Source of the DNA: Nitzschia sp. pyKryTriq1
Taxonomy: Eukaryota > Bacillariophyta > Bacillariophyceae > Bacillariales > Bacillariaceae
Length of the DNA stretch: 64,000 bases
NCBI GenBank assembly: GCA_956465555.1
Contig: OY101129.1
Location: 1,054,001-1,118,000, forward strand
Direction of reading: 5' to 3'
The notes beneath the pieces are model-generated. The model saw nothing but the letters and a program-made list of their open reading frames with translations, was not told the origin of the DNA and searched no databases. Made by a program: the position numbers and the translations under genes. This document shows, piece by piece, positions 22,551-33,148 of the stretch; within the stretch, counting starts at the first letter, position 1, and every line of letters begins with the position of its first letter.

Positions 22551-24500
22551 ATGATGCTGGGCGACGACGACGACAACTCGTCCAATAATCATGGCGGCGG
22601 CACCATCCAGCAAGAGACTGATGATGGCAATCACCATCATCTACTAGAACATGTCACCTCATCATTATCATCATCGTCCACAACATCAAAGTTGAAGTAC
22701 AAGTACAAGTACAAGTCCAGCAAGAAATATCAACCTATTGCGATGGAACTAGAAGACAGCGCCATTATGATCGACGACGAGGATGGCGTCGTACTTCCGC
22801 ATCACCAGCACGCTACTACTTCTTCTTCTTGTTCTACTTCCGTCCTGCTTTGTGCGTTTGGTTGTTTTTGGATGTTGGGATTATTGAACAATACCAGTTA
22901 TGTCCTCATGATTGCCTGTGCCAAATCGATTAGTGAAGGTGGAACGGCACTCGTATTTTTGGCCAATATCGTCCCCTCCTTGGCCGTCAATGGATCGGCA
23001 CCGTATTGGTTTGATCACGTGTCCTATCGCACTCGCATTCAACTCGCAGCGGCGTGTATGGCAGTGAGTTTGGGACTTGTGGCCATGACAACAACAACAT
23101 CAACCACAACAACAAGTAGCAGTAGCAGCAGTGGTGATGATGATAATACAGCAGAGGAGGACGATGAATCATCATCCACATCCACATCATCATCCACAAT
23201 AACCTTGACGATTCAACTCTTGGGCGTGGCCTTTTCCAGTTTTCAATGTGGTTTGGGAGAAGCAAGTTTGTTGGCACTGGCGGGAAAAGTCGATGGAGCT
23301 ATCAATACTGCGAATGCTAATGCTAATGCTAATGCTGCTACTTCCGCCGAAACAAAGAGGAAGGGACAATGCCTCACTTCCTTTTCGAGTGGAACTGGCA
23401 TGGCAGGAGTGTTTGGATTCTTTTGGGTATGGCTTTGGAATGATACGATTGGATATTCGTTGTCGACGACCCTGTGGTTGGCTCTAATATCCCTGCCCTT
23501 GGGATATTGGTGTTCGTTTCAATACGCCCAAAAAATACAAATGCAAATGCAACGATTACAACAACAACAACAACAACAACAACAGCAGCAGCACCACCAC
23601 CACATGCTATTCCTGGAGGAGCAAGAAGTACAAAATATGAATGAGGAGGAGGACGAAGCGATGATGCTAGAGAAGCTTCCCGACGATGAGCAAGAAGCAG
23701 AAGAACCACCACCACCGGCCCATGAACGGCAAGCTCTCGCCCCCTCCTCTCCTATTATTGCTAATGAGCGTTCGGATGGTGCTGCTGATCATGATCATGA
23801 TCATGGCGAGGATTTGAATACGATTCCAATATCCGAAATGACATCCACGCAACGATTTCAGTTGGTACTCCGTCTCTGGCCGTATATGATTCCTCTCTTT
23901 GTGGTATACGCTTCCGAATACGCACTTCAATCGGGAACCTGGACGGCCATTGGCTTTCCATTGGACGATGTCGAGGCTCGGAATGAATTCTTTGAATACA
24001 GCAATTGGATGTATCAAGCCGGAGTGTTCTTGTCACGAAGTAGTGGAACTCTCTTTACAGCTCCCATGGTCGTATTGTGGATCATGCCGGCCCTTCAGTT
24101 CCTCAATCTCGGAATCTACACGTATATTGCTGCAAGTCAGTCCGATATTACTACTACTACTTCTACTTCCACTACTACTACATCATCATCATTCCTCTTG
24201 CATCGACCGTCCGTGTTATATGCGGGTGCCTTGTATACGGGCTTGTTGGGAGGTGCCGTGTATATTCATGGATACAAACGCATTTGTTTGGACATACCCA
24301 ACAACAACATTCCGCATCGAGAATTCAGTTTGGCTGCCACGAGTTTGGCGGAAGGTGTAGGGATTGTGGTGGCCGATATACTGGGATTGGTCCTACAATC
24401 TTGTTTGTATCAAGTGAATCATTTGGAAGGAGCATTCGTCTCTTGTCCCATTTCTAACGCTACTACTACTACTACTACTACTCCAACCAGGCACGGATGA
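22551..24500 (+). CDS. CLN3/battenin-like lysosomal membrane protein
   Basis: Starts with ATG ATG at 22551 and encodes 649 residues in one exon. The low-complexity N-terminus (about 95 residues) is followed by a polytopic membrane protein. CLN3 hallmarks are LLNNTSYVLMIACAK in helix 1, FQCGLGEASLLALAG, then TSFSSGTGMAGVFG and, in the C-terminal half, VVYASEYALQSGTWT and NWMYQAGVFLSRSSG. CLN3 sits in lysosomal or vacuolar membranes and affects pH and glycerophosphodiester metabolism. The central cytosolic loop is expanded by a Gln/His run and a long acidic stretch. The protein is therefore longer than the usual ~440 residues. The core helices show no break. Confidence 0.9.
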   Translation: MMLGDDDDNSSNNHGGGTIQQETDDGNHHHLLEHVTSSLSSSSTTSKLKYKYKYKSSKKYQPIAMELEDSAIMIDDEDGVVLPHHQHATTSSSCSTSVLLCAFGCFWMLGLLNNTSYVLMIACAKSISEGGTALVFLANIVPSLAVNGSAPYWFDHVSYRTRIQLAAACMAVSLGLVAMTTTTSTTTTSSSSSSGDDDNTAEEDDESSSTSTSSSTITLTIQLLGVAFSSFQCGLGEASLLALAGKVDGAINTANANANANAATSAETKRKGQCLTSFSSGTGMAGVFGFFWVWLWNDTIGYSLSTTLWLALISLPLGYWCSFQYAQKIQMQMQRLQQQQQQQQQQQHHHHMLFLEEQEVQNMNEEEDEAMMLEKLPDDEQEAEEPPPPAHERQALAPSSPIIANERSDGAADHDHDHGEDLNTIPISEMTSTQRFQLVLRLWPYMIPLFVVYASEYALQSGTWTAIGFPLDDVEARNEFFEYSNWMYQAGVFLSRSSGTLFTAPMVVLWIMPALQFLNLGIYTYIAASQSDITTTTSTSTTTTSSSFLLHRPSVLYAGALYTGLLGGAVYIHGYKRICLDIPNNNIPHREFSLAATSLAEGVGIVVADILGLVLQSCLYQVNHLEGAFVSCPISNATTTTTTTPTRHG

Positions 24501-24869
24501 TCATGCTGATGCACCACTATCATACCGGTAGTACGATATGGTGATCCCTGTCTAGATTTTCCTGCTGGATAGGTGAGTTTATTGTCGATACGTAATACAG
24601 GGTGCACCAGCAGTCTTCTATTGATCGGGGTTAGTATGTTGTTTGTTACTCACACGAATGTTGTATCGTTATAATATTATACTCTATACAGTATGTGCAT
24701 GTATGTATTTCAGCTAGCCAGCGATGATGCGACAGGGGGGAGGGTTGCAACGATCGATGTTGTAGTACCTGATGTAGGCAGCTGGTAGGTACAGCCAGTC
24801 TATTCATTCTTCATCCCAAGGACACTCCTGCTCAATCAATATATATGTCTTCGTTACTACTCTGCTGCT
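24501..24869. other. Convergent spacer CLN3 / HSF
   Basis: 368 bp between two converging stop codons, presumably both 3' UTRs. No ORF or hairpin terminator-like structure stands out. Confidence 0.4.
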
Positions 24870-26254
24870 TTAGGGAAAGATTTCACCGTTGATCGGGTGG
24901 AATGCCCAAGATGACGACCTTATCATGCCTCCAAAGGAGGAGGAGGATGTCTCAGCAGCAGTATTGACAATATCACCATAATCGATCGAACCAATACTGA
25001 GTTCATCATCATCATCATCACCATCTTTTTGCTCATCCTCCTCGTCCACCATGGCAGGTGTCTGGAAGGTTTGCATAAACAGTTTCCGAAGATCAATGAT
25101 ACTAGTATTGCGTTGAAAGTTGCATGATGATGTCGTCGCTTGTTGAACCAGGTCACAAAAAGAACCAAAGGTTGTGGTTCCAGCAGCACTACTGCTAGGA
25201 CCCAGTAGATGATGATCCAATGGTTCAAACAAAGAAGAACAAGAAGAAGGAGGCGGAATAACACCTCCAGCAGCGGAACATGATGGGAGGAGTCCGACTG
25301 AAAAGGTGCTATTGGAGGTAGCAGCAGCTGACGATGTGAGGCCGAATTCCATGGGTAACATTGCCTGGTGGTGCTGGCGGAGGGCCTTGTCGTTGTTGTT
25401 GGACGCGGCCGCCTGATTCATCAGCATGGGCGCCGGGGGGACGATACTACTGCTCGTTTTGGGGGGATGTGGAAGCACCACGCTCCTAAGACCTCGCCTT
25501 GGCTGTTTACGAGATCTTCTTACGAATCGACATAGATCGGGATCATCCCGGACAAAAGAACCGTGTGAATCTGCACATCGTCAGGAGCGGGAAGGATGGA
25601 TAGACAAGAGGATGATGTTAGGAGGATAAGTTTATTCGCATGGGTTCCAGTGTAGATGACAACATAAATAAAGGAGGCTCTTAAGATAACTTACACACTC
25701 CTTTCGTTTTCCCTTGTGAGTCTCGCTTAAAGCGATAGAGGTTGAGTTGGCGCTGTCGCAAAATACAATGAACGAAACAAGAAGTTGAGGATCGGATGAG
25801 CGGCGGAGTTTGTGCGCTCTAGTTCCATTGCCAAAGCGTTGGTGGTACGAACCTGGAAAGACTTGTACTTCGTCTGATTCTTGAAGTATTGAACCATTAT
25901 AGTCTCGGCAAACTCTTTTGGTTTGCGAATGGTGAACGACCTCCCATCGGGATTCCATGAGATGATGTGGTCCTTTCCCTGAACCTCAATCTCACCGAGC
26001 ATCTTGTGCAATCGCTGTGGAAATGCTTCCATTTCATCGTTTCCATAATCGTTCATGGTATTCATGTTGCAACGATTTGTAAATGATTGGCCTCCTTTGT
26101 TGCTTTCTGTATTCTGTCTAATGTATTGCTTCTTTGGATTTATGATGTTGTGATGATACAACCTTCGCGTTGCAAAATATGATGCGTGTGACGGCTGCGA
26201 ACCGCGCAAATACTTACGTACGTAATGATAGAGATAAACATTGAAAAGACTCAT
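24870..26254 (-). CDS. Heat-shock factor (HSF)-type transcription factor (3 exons)
   Basis: Exons on the minus strand: 26254 (or 26065)-25853, 25752-25695 and 25570-24870. Introns are 100 and 124 nt with GT-AG ends and matching phases. The reconstruction joins FPQRLHKMLGEIE, HIISWNPDGRSFTI, MVQYFKNQTKYKSFQ, then RQLNLYRFKR, TKGVYSHGSFVRDDPDLCRFV. This is a complete HSF DNA-binding domain, including the winged-helix recognition helix and wing. The residue after RQLNLY is Arg, where most HSFs have Gly. The C-terminal half is Ser/Asn-rich with an acidic stretch and no obvious long heptad repeat. Start choice is open: ATG 26254 gives 386 residues, while ATG 26065 (just before the domain) gives 323 and looks more natural. 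Expected role: nuclear factor binding nGAAn repeats. Confidence 0.88.
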
Positions 26255-27203
26255 TGTTCCGCTAATTGATTCCACGGAGAAATTGCATCATAATGCACAG
26301 GACTGACCCCATGCATGGTTTATCGTCTGTGCTTGCAGTTGGCAACAGCTGAATAAGTATAATCCTCTCTTTCCCGTTTGCTGGACGCTCACTTTATTAA
26401 ATAATTCGTTGTTTTGAACTTGCTTGAGGTAGAAGTGGGAGAAGGAATAAAAATAGCATGTTCTTCGGACGGAAAAGCTGATTCATAATAGCGAGCTGCA
26501 CGAGAACATTATTTTTTCTACCCTGATCGTGCGTGCGTGCCTGATGAAAATGTCGGCCCGTAATAAACACGCAACCATGGAATCATCGGAGGAATTGCGA
26601 AGAAATGTCATAATTCGCCAATTGAGAACTCGGATGCGCGGTCTTCCATTTTAGATTTAAAGATCGAGCATCATTACCAAAATCTACTGTTAAGTAAGCC
26701 GGCTGCTCCTGCAGATGAGGTGGCAGTCAACAGTATGCCACTCTAACTCTACCTAGTAGATAGAGAGAGGGATACTCTAGTAGCACTCGTTTAGAGATCG
26801 GTCGAGCGAGCACAATCGCTGTAGAATTTAGTGACTTTGGTCGGCGCGAGTGGAAATTTCAGAGCTCTTCTCTCTATCTTCTGTCGTTGCGTTTTCATGT
26901 GCAGTTCATCACAGTACTAAACTTTGCAATTTCATGTACTTGTATTTGCAGGGCCTCTTCTCGTTTGGGCGGGGTACGTACAGTACCAGGTACTGGTAGT
27001 GCTAGTAGTTCGGGTTTGATCTAGTCTTCCAAACTGAGACGTGGTACTTGATCACGAGCTGTCGACATTTCCGACGACGCATTACGTACATCTGGCCTTT
27101 CGGTGCAGCACCATTTTCTACACTCTTGGCGACTGAAATCAGGAATCAATGATCATCCATGGAAGTAGCTTTACTTTTTCTAATAATTCTCCACTTTCTG
27201 CTA
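26255..27203. other. Intergenic region upstream of HSF
   Basis: No supported gene. Contains GTAC-rich short palindromes near 26975-27000. The part nearest 26255 probably carries the HSF promoter, and the part nearest 27204 the 3' UTR of the MFS gene. Confidence 0.35.
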
Positions 27204-28763
27204 CTACTTTGAATCATTCTCCCCTTTCTCTTTCTCGATGGTGAAAATGGCGCCAACAGCTCCAGAGGAAACGTGGCTTGCTTTAACTACTAATCTAGTT
27301 GCCTTGATCACGAGTGCCACTAGCAGGGCCACGAAAGCAAACAGGGTTGCGTTGAGTAATCTCCAGCCGCCAATTCCACCACCTCCCGCAGCATAAAGAT
27401 AACCCGTGCTGAAAATGGCACCTCCACTAAAGAAGAACATGCCACATTCATTCGCAGCTTGAACCTTGGCCTTGAGATGCATCGCATGCTGGTACGACTC
27501 AGTCGACCAGACTGTGGCACTCGAAAAGGCAAAGTTCCAGCCAACGCCGAGCATGATTAAACCAAGAAACCAACCGGCAGAACTGTTGTTGTTATCTTGA
27601 ATACTGATCAGAGTGCCTAGCCCAAGTACAAAACATACGATTGCAAGCTGGCAGACTCGCAAAACGCCGTGCTTCTTGATCAAGGATCCGCTCCAAAAGC
27701 CTGGGGCGTACATGGCCAAGAAATGGAATTCAATCACCGTCAGAGATTGCCTTTCCGTGTATCCAAGCTCTGCCATGGTGATTCGAAAGATGCCCATAGG
27801 CATTGCCATTATGGCCCACGCCAAAATGGCAACTCCTACTGGAAGTAGAAAGTTCGGTTGGCGCAAAATCCGCCATATAGTAGTAGTGACCTCATCCGAG
27901 GAGGTAGCACTTCTTGAAACGCCAATAGTCGTAGGCTCCGAGTCCATATGCATCGATTCGCCTACTTCGGTCTCTTCCGTGTCCAGAATTTCATCGCTAG
28001 TGCTTTCTTTAGACTCGGCTGCGTCGTTTTGCTTGGTACTTTTGCTTGGAGGAAACCCGACGAGACCCACACAAATCGCTTGCAGAACAAAAAAGCCTCC
28101 TGCCACGACAAACGTCCCCATATACGTCAAGTTGGTGATGTCGCCATCGTCATCATCCGCATCATCTCCAAACAGCCCCTTGGTGGCTTGAGACACCTCG
28201 GGACCAACAAAGGCTGCCAGGCACCCACCCGCCAGTACCCAAGTTACCGCTCGGGACGAAAAGTCGGCAGGAACCACTTCCACGGCCGAGTATCGTAGGT
28301 ACATTCCCATCCCCAGACCCCCTCCCATAAGGGTCTGCGCCACTAGAACAATGCCCGGAGAGGACTGTACAAGTCCCCAACACCCCAAAAGGACGCCAAC
28401 GATCCCGATAGCACATCCGACCCAAAATCCAATCCTTCGTCCCCAGAGCGTAAAAATCCAGTGCGTCGCGGTCAAGCTCATAAAGGACATGCCCATGAAT
28501 ACCACCGCTAGGGAAAACGGGGCCAATGCCGAACTCCCTCCAACACTGAGAATTACTACAGCGCCCGTCCCAACCACTAGCGTCAAGGTGGCAACGACAC
28601 ATGAAAATGCCAGCACCAGAAAAGTGATATCCCACAATTGATTCCTGGAAAGACGAACCACCACATCCACTGATGGTGGAACATCATTGTCTTTCTCATT
28701 TTCGGCTTCTATCATACTAGTAGCAGTATTATTACCCGTTCTTGAGATATCCTCGGTAGACAT
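27204..28763 (-). CDS. Major facilitator superfamily transporter
   Basis: Single exon, 519 residues, ATG at 28761-28763. After a hydrophilic N-terminus of about 45 residues there are about 12 hydrophobic segments. They are split by a long cytosolic loop (about residues 235-290) rich in Ser, Thr and Glu. The loop between helices 2 and 3 has HWIFTLWGRRIGFWVG, matching the MFS signature G-x-x-x-D/E-R-x-G-R-R in degenerate form. The C-half has GVGWNFAFSSATVWSTESYQ and KAKVQAANECGMF. This resembles a bacterial-type MFS subgroup whose members carry GWNFL...TEAY...KAKVQ. Substrate cannot be told. No targeting signal is obvious. Confidence 0.8.
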   Translation of the reverse strand: MSTEDISRTGNNTATSMIEAENEKDNDVPPSVDVVVRLSRNQLWDITFLVLAFSCVVATLTLVVGTGAVVILSVGGSSALAPFSLAVVFMGMSFMSLTATHWIFTLWGRRIGFWVGCAIGIVGVLLGCWGLVQSSPGIVLVAQTLMGGGLGMGMYLRYSAVEVVPADFSSRAVTWVLAGGCLAAFVGPEVSQATKGLFGDDADDDDGDITNLTYMGTFVVAGGFFVLQAICVGLVGFPPSKSTKQNDAAESKESTSDEILDTEETEVGESMHMDSEPTTIGVSRSATSSDEVTTTIWRILRQPNFLLPVGVAILAWAIMAMPMGIFRITMAELGYTERQSLTVIEFHFLAMYAPGFWSGSLIKKHGVLRVCQLAIVCFVLGLGTLISIQDNNNSSAGWFLGLIMLGVGWNFAFSSATVWSTESYQHAMHLKAKVQAANECGMFFFSGGAIFSTGYLYAAGGGGIGGWRLLNATLFAFVALLVALVIKATRLVVKASHVSSGAVGAIFTIEKEKGENDSK

Positions 28764-30172
28764 TGTGTAATGACAGTGCTATTACTACTAGTATTAGTAG
28801 TAGCAGCCCGCGGAATCAATGTGGAATTCAAAACGCGCGAGTTCGTGGACGCGAAATCAGCACTCGACGAGCGTTTCCTCTCTACGAGTAGCTATTAGTA
28901 GATGGGCCGTCGTTAATAGAGAACGAAAAGGCAGCAAGAAAGCGACAGTCGATATTCTTGCTCGTGGTGCTTCTTCTTCTTCGGTGGCGTTGTGATGATG
29001 ATTCTTCAACAAGTGACACTATTACAAGTACAGACAGTACTGCGTATTTGTACTGATGTCTGTCTATGCACGAAAACCGCAGAGGCGAAATGCTCTTTTG
29101 ACTTGACAGCAGGAGTCAGCAGTATGTTGTTATGATCCTCCTCGTCTCCTTGATATCATCATCCATGAAAGAACCTCCTGGAGCGTCACGAATATAATGC
29201 TTTGTTGCGATACTTCCCAAGCAGTGTTGTTGTATTTTACATTGATGTGAGATGCGGAACATGTAGAATACGCATGAGAGAGGCGAGAGAGCGTACGACG
29301 ATGCGCTATTATTGATGTGCCTGACGCATCATATGCAGGATTGGATGATGCGCTCGCTAATAGAGCGGCGCGATCTGATGATTCGATACGGCTGCTCGCG
29401 TAATGATACCGCGGTACGCGTTCTTGCGTGCTTGAATATCACAATAACAGAAGAAAGAGAAGAAGGCGGGAAACATGCGTACGGTACCTGGTACCAGGCA
29501 GAGAACCGGTTCTCTGGTAATACCAGGTACCCTGGTACCGGTACTGGTACCTGGTACCCATGTTGTATGCCGCCCCACCCCCACCACTGGGGGTGCGTAC
29601 CAGGTACTGTACTTCGTATGTACCGGTAGTGGCTACGTGTATTCCCCCCGTATCATAGCCCTGAGTCGAGCGAGTCTATCTGCTGAAATCCACCGTCATG
29701 TTGTGTCGTAGGGGTTCATACTACCCTGGTATCGTTCTTTTCATTGGGTTTCGTTTCGTTCGTGTAATAGCTAGTTTCTCTATTTTCTACTAGTAGAAGG
29801 CGAATACAGTTTTGTCGACTACATTGTCGTACTGTATTCGAGATACTGACACATTAAAATTATTGGAAGGTGATCCTCGGCCCGTTGCTTGGTACTATAC
29901 AGTTGTAATATGCTATGGTGTAGCTACTGCTAGACTAGCTACTAGTACTTAGTAGAAAAGTAAGTTCCCTACACAAATAATTTCTAATTATGCCAAGATC
30001 CTGCTCGTACCAGTAGCGCATCGTGGCCGCAGCTGGCGTAGTCTTCTTAGTATCTATGGTAGTTACTCATATAAAATCCTGCATTCGTGGTGCCATCATA
30101 TGCATAGACCACAGTCAGCAGTAGACGAATTCAACTGCTGGAAAGAAAGCCTCTTCAAATCGTCTATTCTGC
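28764..30172. other. Long intergenic region with nested GGTACC palindromes
   Basis: About 1.4 kb between the start of the MFS gene and the stop of the next minus-strand gene. The proximal 28764-28830 stretch contains an ACTACTACTAGTATTAGTAGTAG near-palindrome. A dense palindrome cluster at 29483-29560 is listed separately. Small ORFs (for example 29312-29629) cross these repeats and are not credible. Confidence 0.4.
29483..29560. repeat. Cluster of nested GGTACC/ACCGGT palindromes
   Basis: In about 78 bp the hexamer GGTACC or its extension CCTGGTACC/GGTACCAGG occurs repeatedly. At the left-centre lies a perfect 18-bp palindrome, CAGAGAACCGGTTCTCTG (29499-29516). The whole block can fold back on itself in several registers. 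Confidence 0.85.
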
Positions 30173-32203
30173 TTATGAAAATACTCTCTTGGCGCATTCT
30201 TCGATAGTGAAGACTCCTCTTCCTCGCAGGTCCCTAAACGAGGATTGACACCTCTTCTTGATCGATCCCAAGGAAGCTTCTTGGGTAATTTTCTGCCACT
30301 TTTTGCTCACACCAATCCAGCGACGGAAGACTGGATTTTTCTGAAAGCGTTTCACTGCTTTACTCCCCGCAATAAAAAGATTTTCACCATCTACTGTCAG
30401 CTTCTTATCAATCTGCTTCGTGTCCTCATGCGTCGTAATGACAGGGACCAACAAGCATGGTACACGATAGGGGGCAAAGTCTCGTGCGGCAGGACACCAC
30501 ATTAGATCGGGACCCCAGGAAGCGGTCTGGCGCACGAAATCGGCCGTGAGAATTTTTGAAAAGAACCATTCAGCGAAATCACCTCGCATCAGCACAAAAA
30601 ACATCTCAATCAACGCTACTGGTACTGGTACAATCGAAGTGTACATGGATGAGATGAAGAATTCTCCTACTCCCTGTTGTAATTGTTGTTTCCACGTTGA
30701 TCCCTGATGAATTGGAAAGTCGACCCATTTTCGCTTCAGTAATGAGGTTTCTCTATGTTGTCGTAGAGGTCCAACAACAGTAGCATTGCCTGCTTTATCC
30801 ATAAATGTATTCCAAGGAAAACCAGCGATTCGCTGATCGTTATCTTTTAACAGTACCTTGTCGTATTGCCCCATTCGATTGGTGTACTCGTTCACAAGGC
30901 CAAACTTGTTGAATCTACCCCATGTCACATTTACTTGAAAGTGGACTTTTTCCGCCCAACTTTTTTCCTTCTTCAATGTTGTATTCCACTGATCGAGAAG
31001 AGAGTTCTCCGATAGAACCACCTTGATGACCCAGTCGCATCTCGTAGTACTTGTGGGTCGGTGAATGCTACAAAGGGCGTGATAATCTTGTCTGATTCGG
31101 TCCATCTCGTCCTCCAGCGCTTTGATGGATTTGATTAGCACACTCATGAGGACCAGGATCGATTCCGACCGTACCAATGTTGCTTGTATCGTAGGGCCGC
31201 CATCCAGTAAAAGTGAACTGTTCATCCTCGTCGACGTGTATGCATTGTTGTTGACTTGATAAAAAATGACATCATTCGAGGATATCATTGAGGGCTCTGG
31301 GAATGTCCATACGGATCGACCCTGCTGTAGGACGTCATGCGAGTGTGAGAGAGTCCTCGACAGAATTTGTTGCATGCCCTTTCGAGAAAGAAGGTAGGCA
31401 GTCGTGGAACCACCGTGGTCCTGCTGCCATGAGATCCAGGGATCTTTGTGTTTCAAATTGTCTAGGTGCTGTTGGACAATGTTGTTTTCCGTGACCAGTT
31501 GAAGCGCATGCCAATCCAAGGGTGCTTTTTCAATATGATCCCACAATTGATGCCAGTCAAAACCATTTTTATTGTGATTTCCGCTTCTTTTGGAAACAAC
31601 ATTTCTTTGAATCTCCTCGATTTTGGGCTGGTGCAGCGGCTGCTGCTGCTGGTCTACAATCACAACAGTTTCATGTCCCGCATTGTAGGCCTGTCGAATA
31701 GCGACCAAGTGTGACAGGGTACCAGCGAGTTGGACTTTTATCCCAGTATTATTACTAGGGATAGACGACGAATTCGACAGGTTCAAAAGGCCCTCTTCTA
31801 GCCATTCTATTACTTGATCCGTTGTCACGCTTGGGGTAGTGGTGATGAGAGTCGTGGCGGTAGGGTTCTTTCTCACCAAGACCTGCAGGTTTTCAGCAAC
31901 AACACCAGCACGGCCACCATCGCCCCCACCGATCAGATAAATAACAAGGTGTGAATAATCCATGCTGGTGCTGGGCGGTTTCTGTTCCTGTGCGGCGCTA
32001 AATACCGGCGGCATCTTCGCCCGAACATGATTGTGGATGTTTGCGTATGAGCTTATGAATGACCCGATGACAAGGACACCCAACACCAAAAAGATCGGCA
32101 AAAGAGTGCAGACTACTCCTCCTTTTCTTCTCTTGTTCCTGCTCACCATATCGGTAACATTAATAGCATGATTCTTTGAAAACGGATATGATATGGTTCG
32201 CAT
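30173..32203 (-). CDS. Type II membrane protein with degenerate GT25-like domain, copy A
   Basis: First ATG of the frame is at 32203 (676 residues); a second in-frame ATG nearer 32149 aligns better with the paralogue at 34504-36495. A short basic cytosolic end and one membrane helix (LLPIFLVLGVLVIGSFISSY) indicate a type II Golgi-type topology. The lumenal part contains GTLSHLVAIRQAYNAGHET followed by VVIVDQ, then GGSTTAYLLSRKGMQQIL. This order mirrors family 25 glycosyltransferases (SHL...A, E-D-D, then a YLLSR-K/G-A block), except that the metal-binding EDD position reads VDQ. A second half has KVLLKDNDQRIAGFPWNTFM and a conserved WGPDLMWCPAARDF...VPCLLVPV block I cannot assign. Function is probably glycosylation-related, but catalysis by the first domain is doubtful. 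Confidence 0.7.
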   Translation of the reverse strand: MRTISYPFSKNHAINVTDMVSRNKRRKGGVVCTLLPIFLVLGVLVIGSFISSYANIHNHVRAKMPPVFSAAQEQKPPSTSMDYSHLVIYLIGGGDGGRAGVVAENLQVLVRKNPTATTLITTTPSVTTDQVIEWLEEGLLNLSNSSSIPSNNTGIKVQLAGTLSHLVAIRQAYNAGHETVVIVDQQQQPLHQPKIEEIQRNVVSKRSGNHNKNGFDWHQLWDHIEKAPLDWHALQLVTENNIVQQHLDNLKHKDPWISWQQDHGGSTTAYLLSRKGMQQILSRTLSHSHDVLQQGRSVWTFPEPSMISSNDVIFYQVNNNAYTSTRMNSSLLLDGGPTIQATLVRSESILVLMSVLIKSIKALEDEMDRIRQDYHALCSIHRPTSTTRCDWVIKVVLSENSLLDQWNTTLKKEKSWAEKVHFQVNVTWGRFNKFGLVNEYTNRMGQYDKVLLKDNDQRIAGFPWNTFMDKAGNATVVGPLRQHRETSLLKRKWVDFPIHQGSTWKQQLQQGVGEFFISSMYTSIVPVPVALIEMFFVLMRGDFAEWFFSKILTADFVRQTASWGPDLMWCPAARDFAPYRVPCLLVPVITTHEDTKQIDKKLTVDGENLFIAGSKAVKRFQKNPVFRRWIGVSKKWQKITQEASLGSIKKRCQSSFRDLRGRGVFTIEECAKRVFS

Positions 32204-33148
32204 CAAGCAATCAGCAGGCCGTCGCGGTGCTGAACCTGTACAGTCGGTACTCGGCTCGATCGCAGCAGAAATAGAGACGATTCGGGTACAAGGAAAAGCG
32301 ATTGGACGCGGCGTTTTAGAATTGTAGTATAATACCGTACCGTATCATCGGGGTTTGTTCTACTAAAATAATAATAAGCTCTCGCCCAGATGATCGTAAA
32401 CTACTGTTTTAGTTGAAGCCGCATTCTACGCTTGATTATTAGTCTATGACCTTTATCGACCTGATGCGCGTACGTTTCTTCGTCGGAGTCGTCGCGCTAT
32501 GGAGTTACGTGATCATTCTAGCATGTGCGTCGATAGCCGCCCGGCTTGCATGGAAGTACGTACGTACTTCTCCTTTACCCTTTACCTTGTCGGTCGACGG
32601 ACTTGTCGGACTTCTCGTCTTTTAAAGAGGACTTTGCTAGTCCCTTCTGCTTTTTGCGCGCATTTTGAGTGCGACGCAGAATCATCAGCATAATTCTCCC
32701 GGTAGAGTACTACTGCTAGTAGCGTAGCAATAGAGTCTTGCAGTCTATCATCAACTACAACTATCGATCAGCCGATCAATATCGCATCAGTCATCACTGG
32801 CACACTACCATTGAGCTACTAGTACGAGAGAACTATTGTACCCGGTATTATGGTTGAGAATTCTTCTTCTCGTACTACTACTAGTATTGCTACTAGAGTC
32901 TTCTTCTTCCTCGCACTGCACGGGAGTACATGTAGTAGAGAGGAAGAATGCAACTTGTATTTGGGGCTGTTGGAATACATCTACAATATCGCAAAGCGAA
33001 TTCTTCATTTGTGGAGGCACGGACAAACAGTCACCAGGAGTAGACGGAATCAAACCCCCTCACGCCGCAACAACTCCTGCTGTCGCCGAGCACGGCCTCC
33101 TCTTCTCGTCGTCTTCTTCCTCTTCTTCTTCTTCTTCTTCCACCACTA
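32204..33148. other. Intergenic region
   Basis: Spacer between the GT25-like copy A and the SDR gene. It has TAC/TAG-rich patches near 32700-32900 and a TTC run near 33110-33140 that borders the SDR stop codon. Overlapping small ORFs have no motif and are not supported. Confidence 0.4.

Noticed and set aside
29312-29711. Short ORFs across the GGTACC palindrome cluster
   Set aside because: Their translation is dominated by the palindromic repeats and differs freely between frames.
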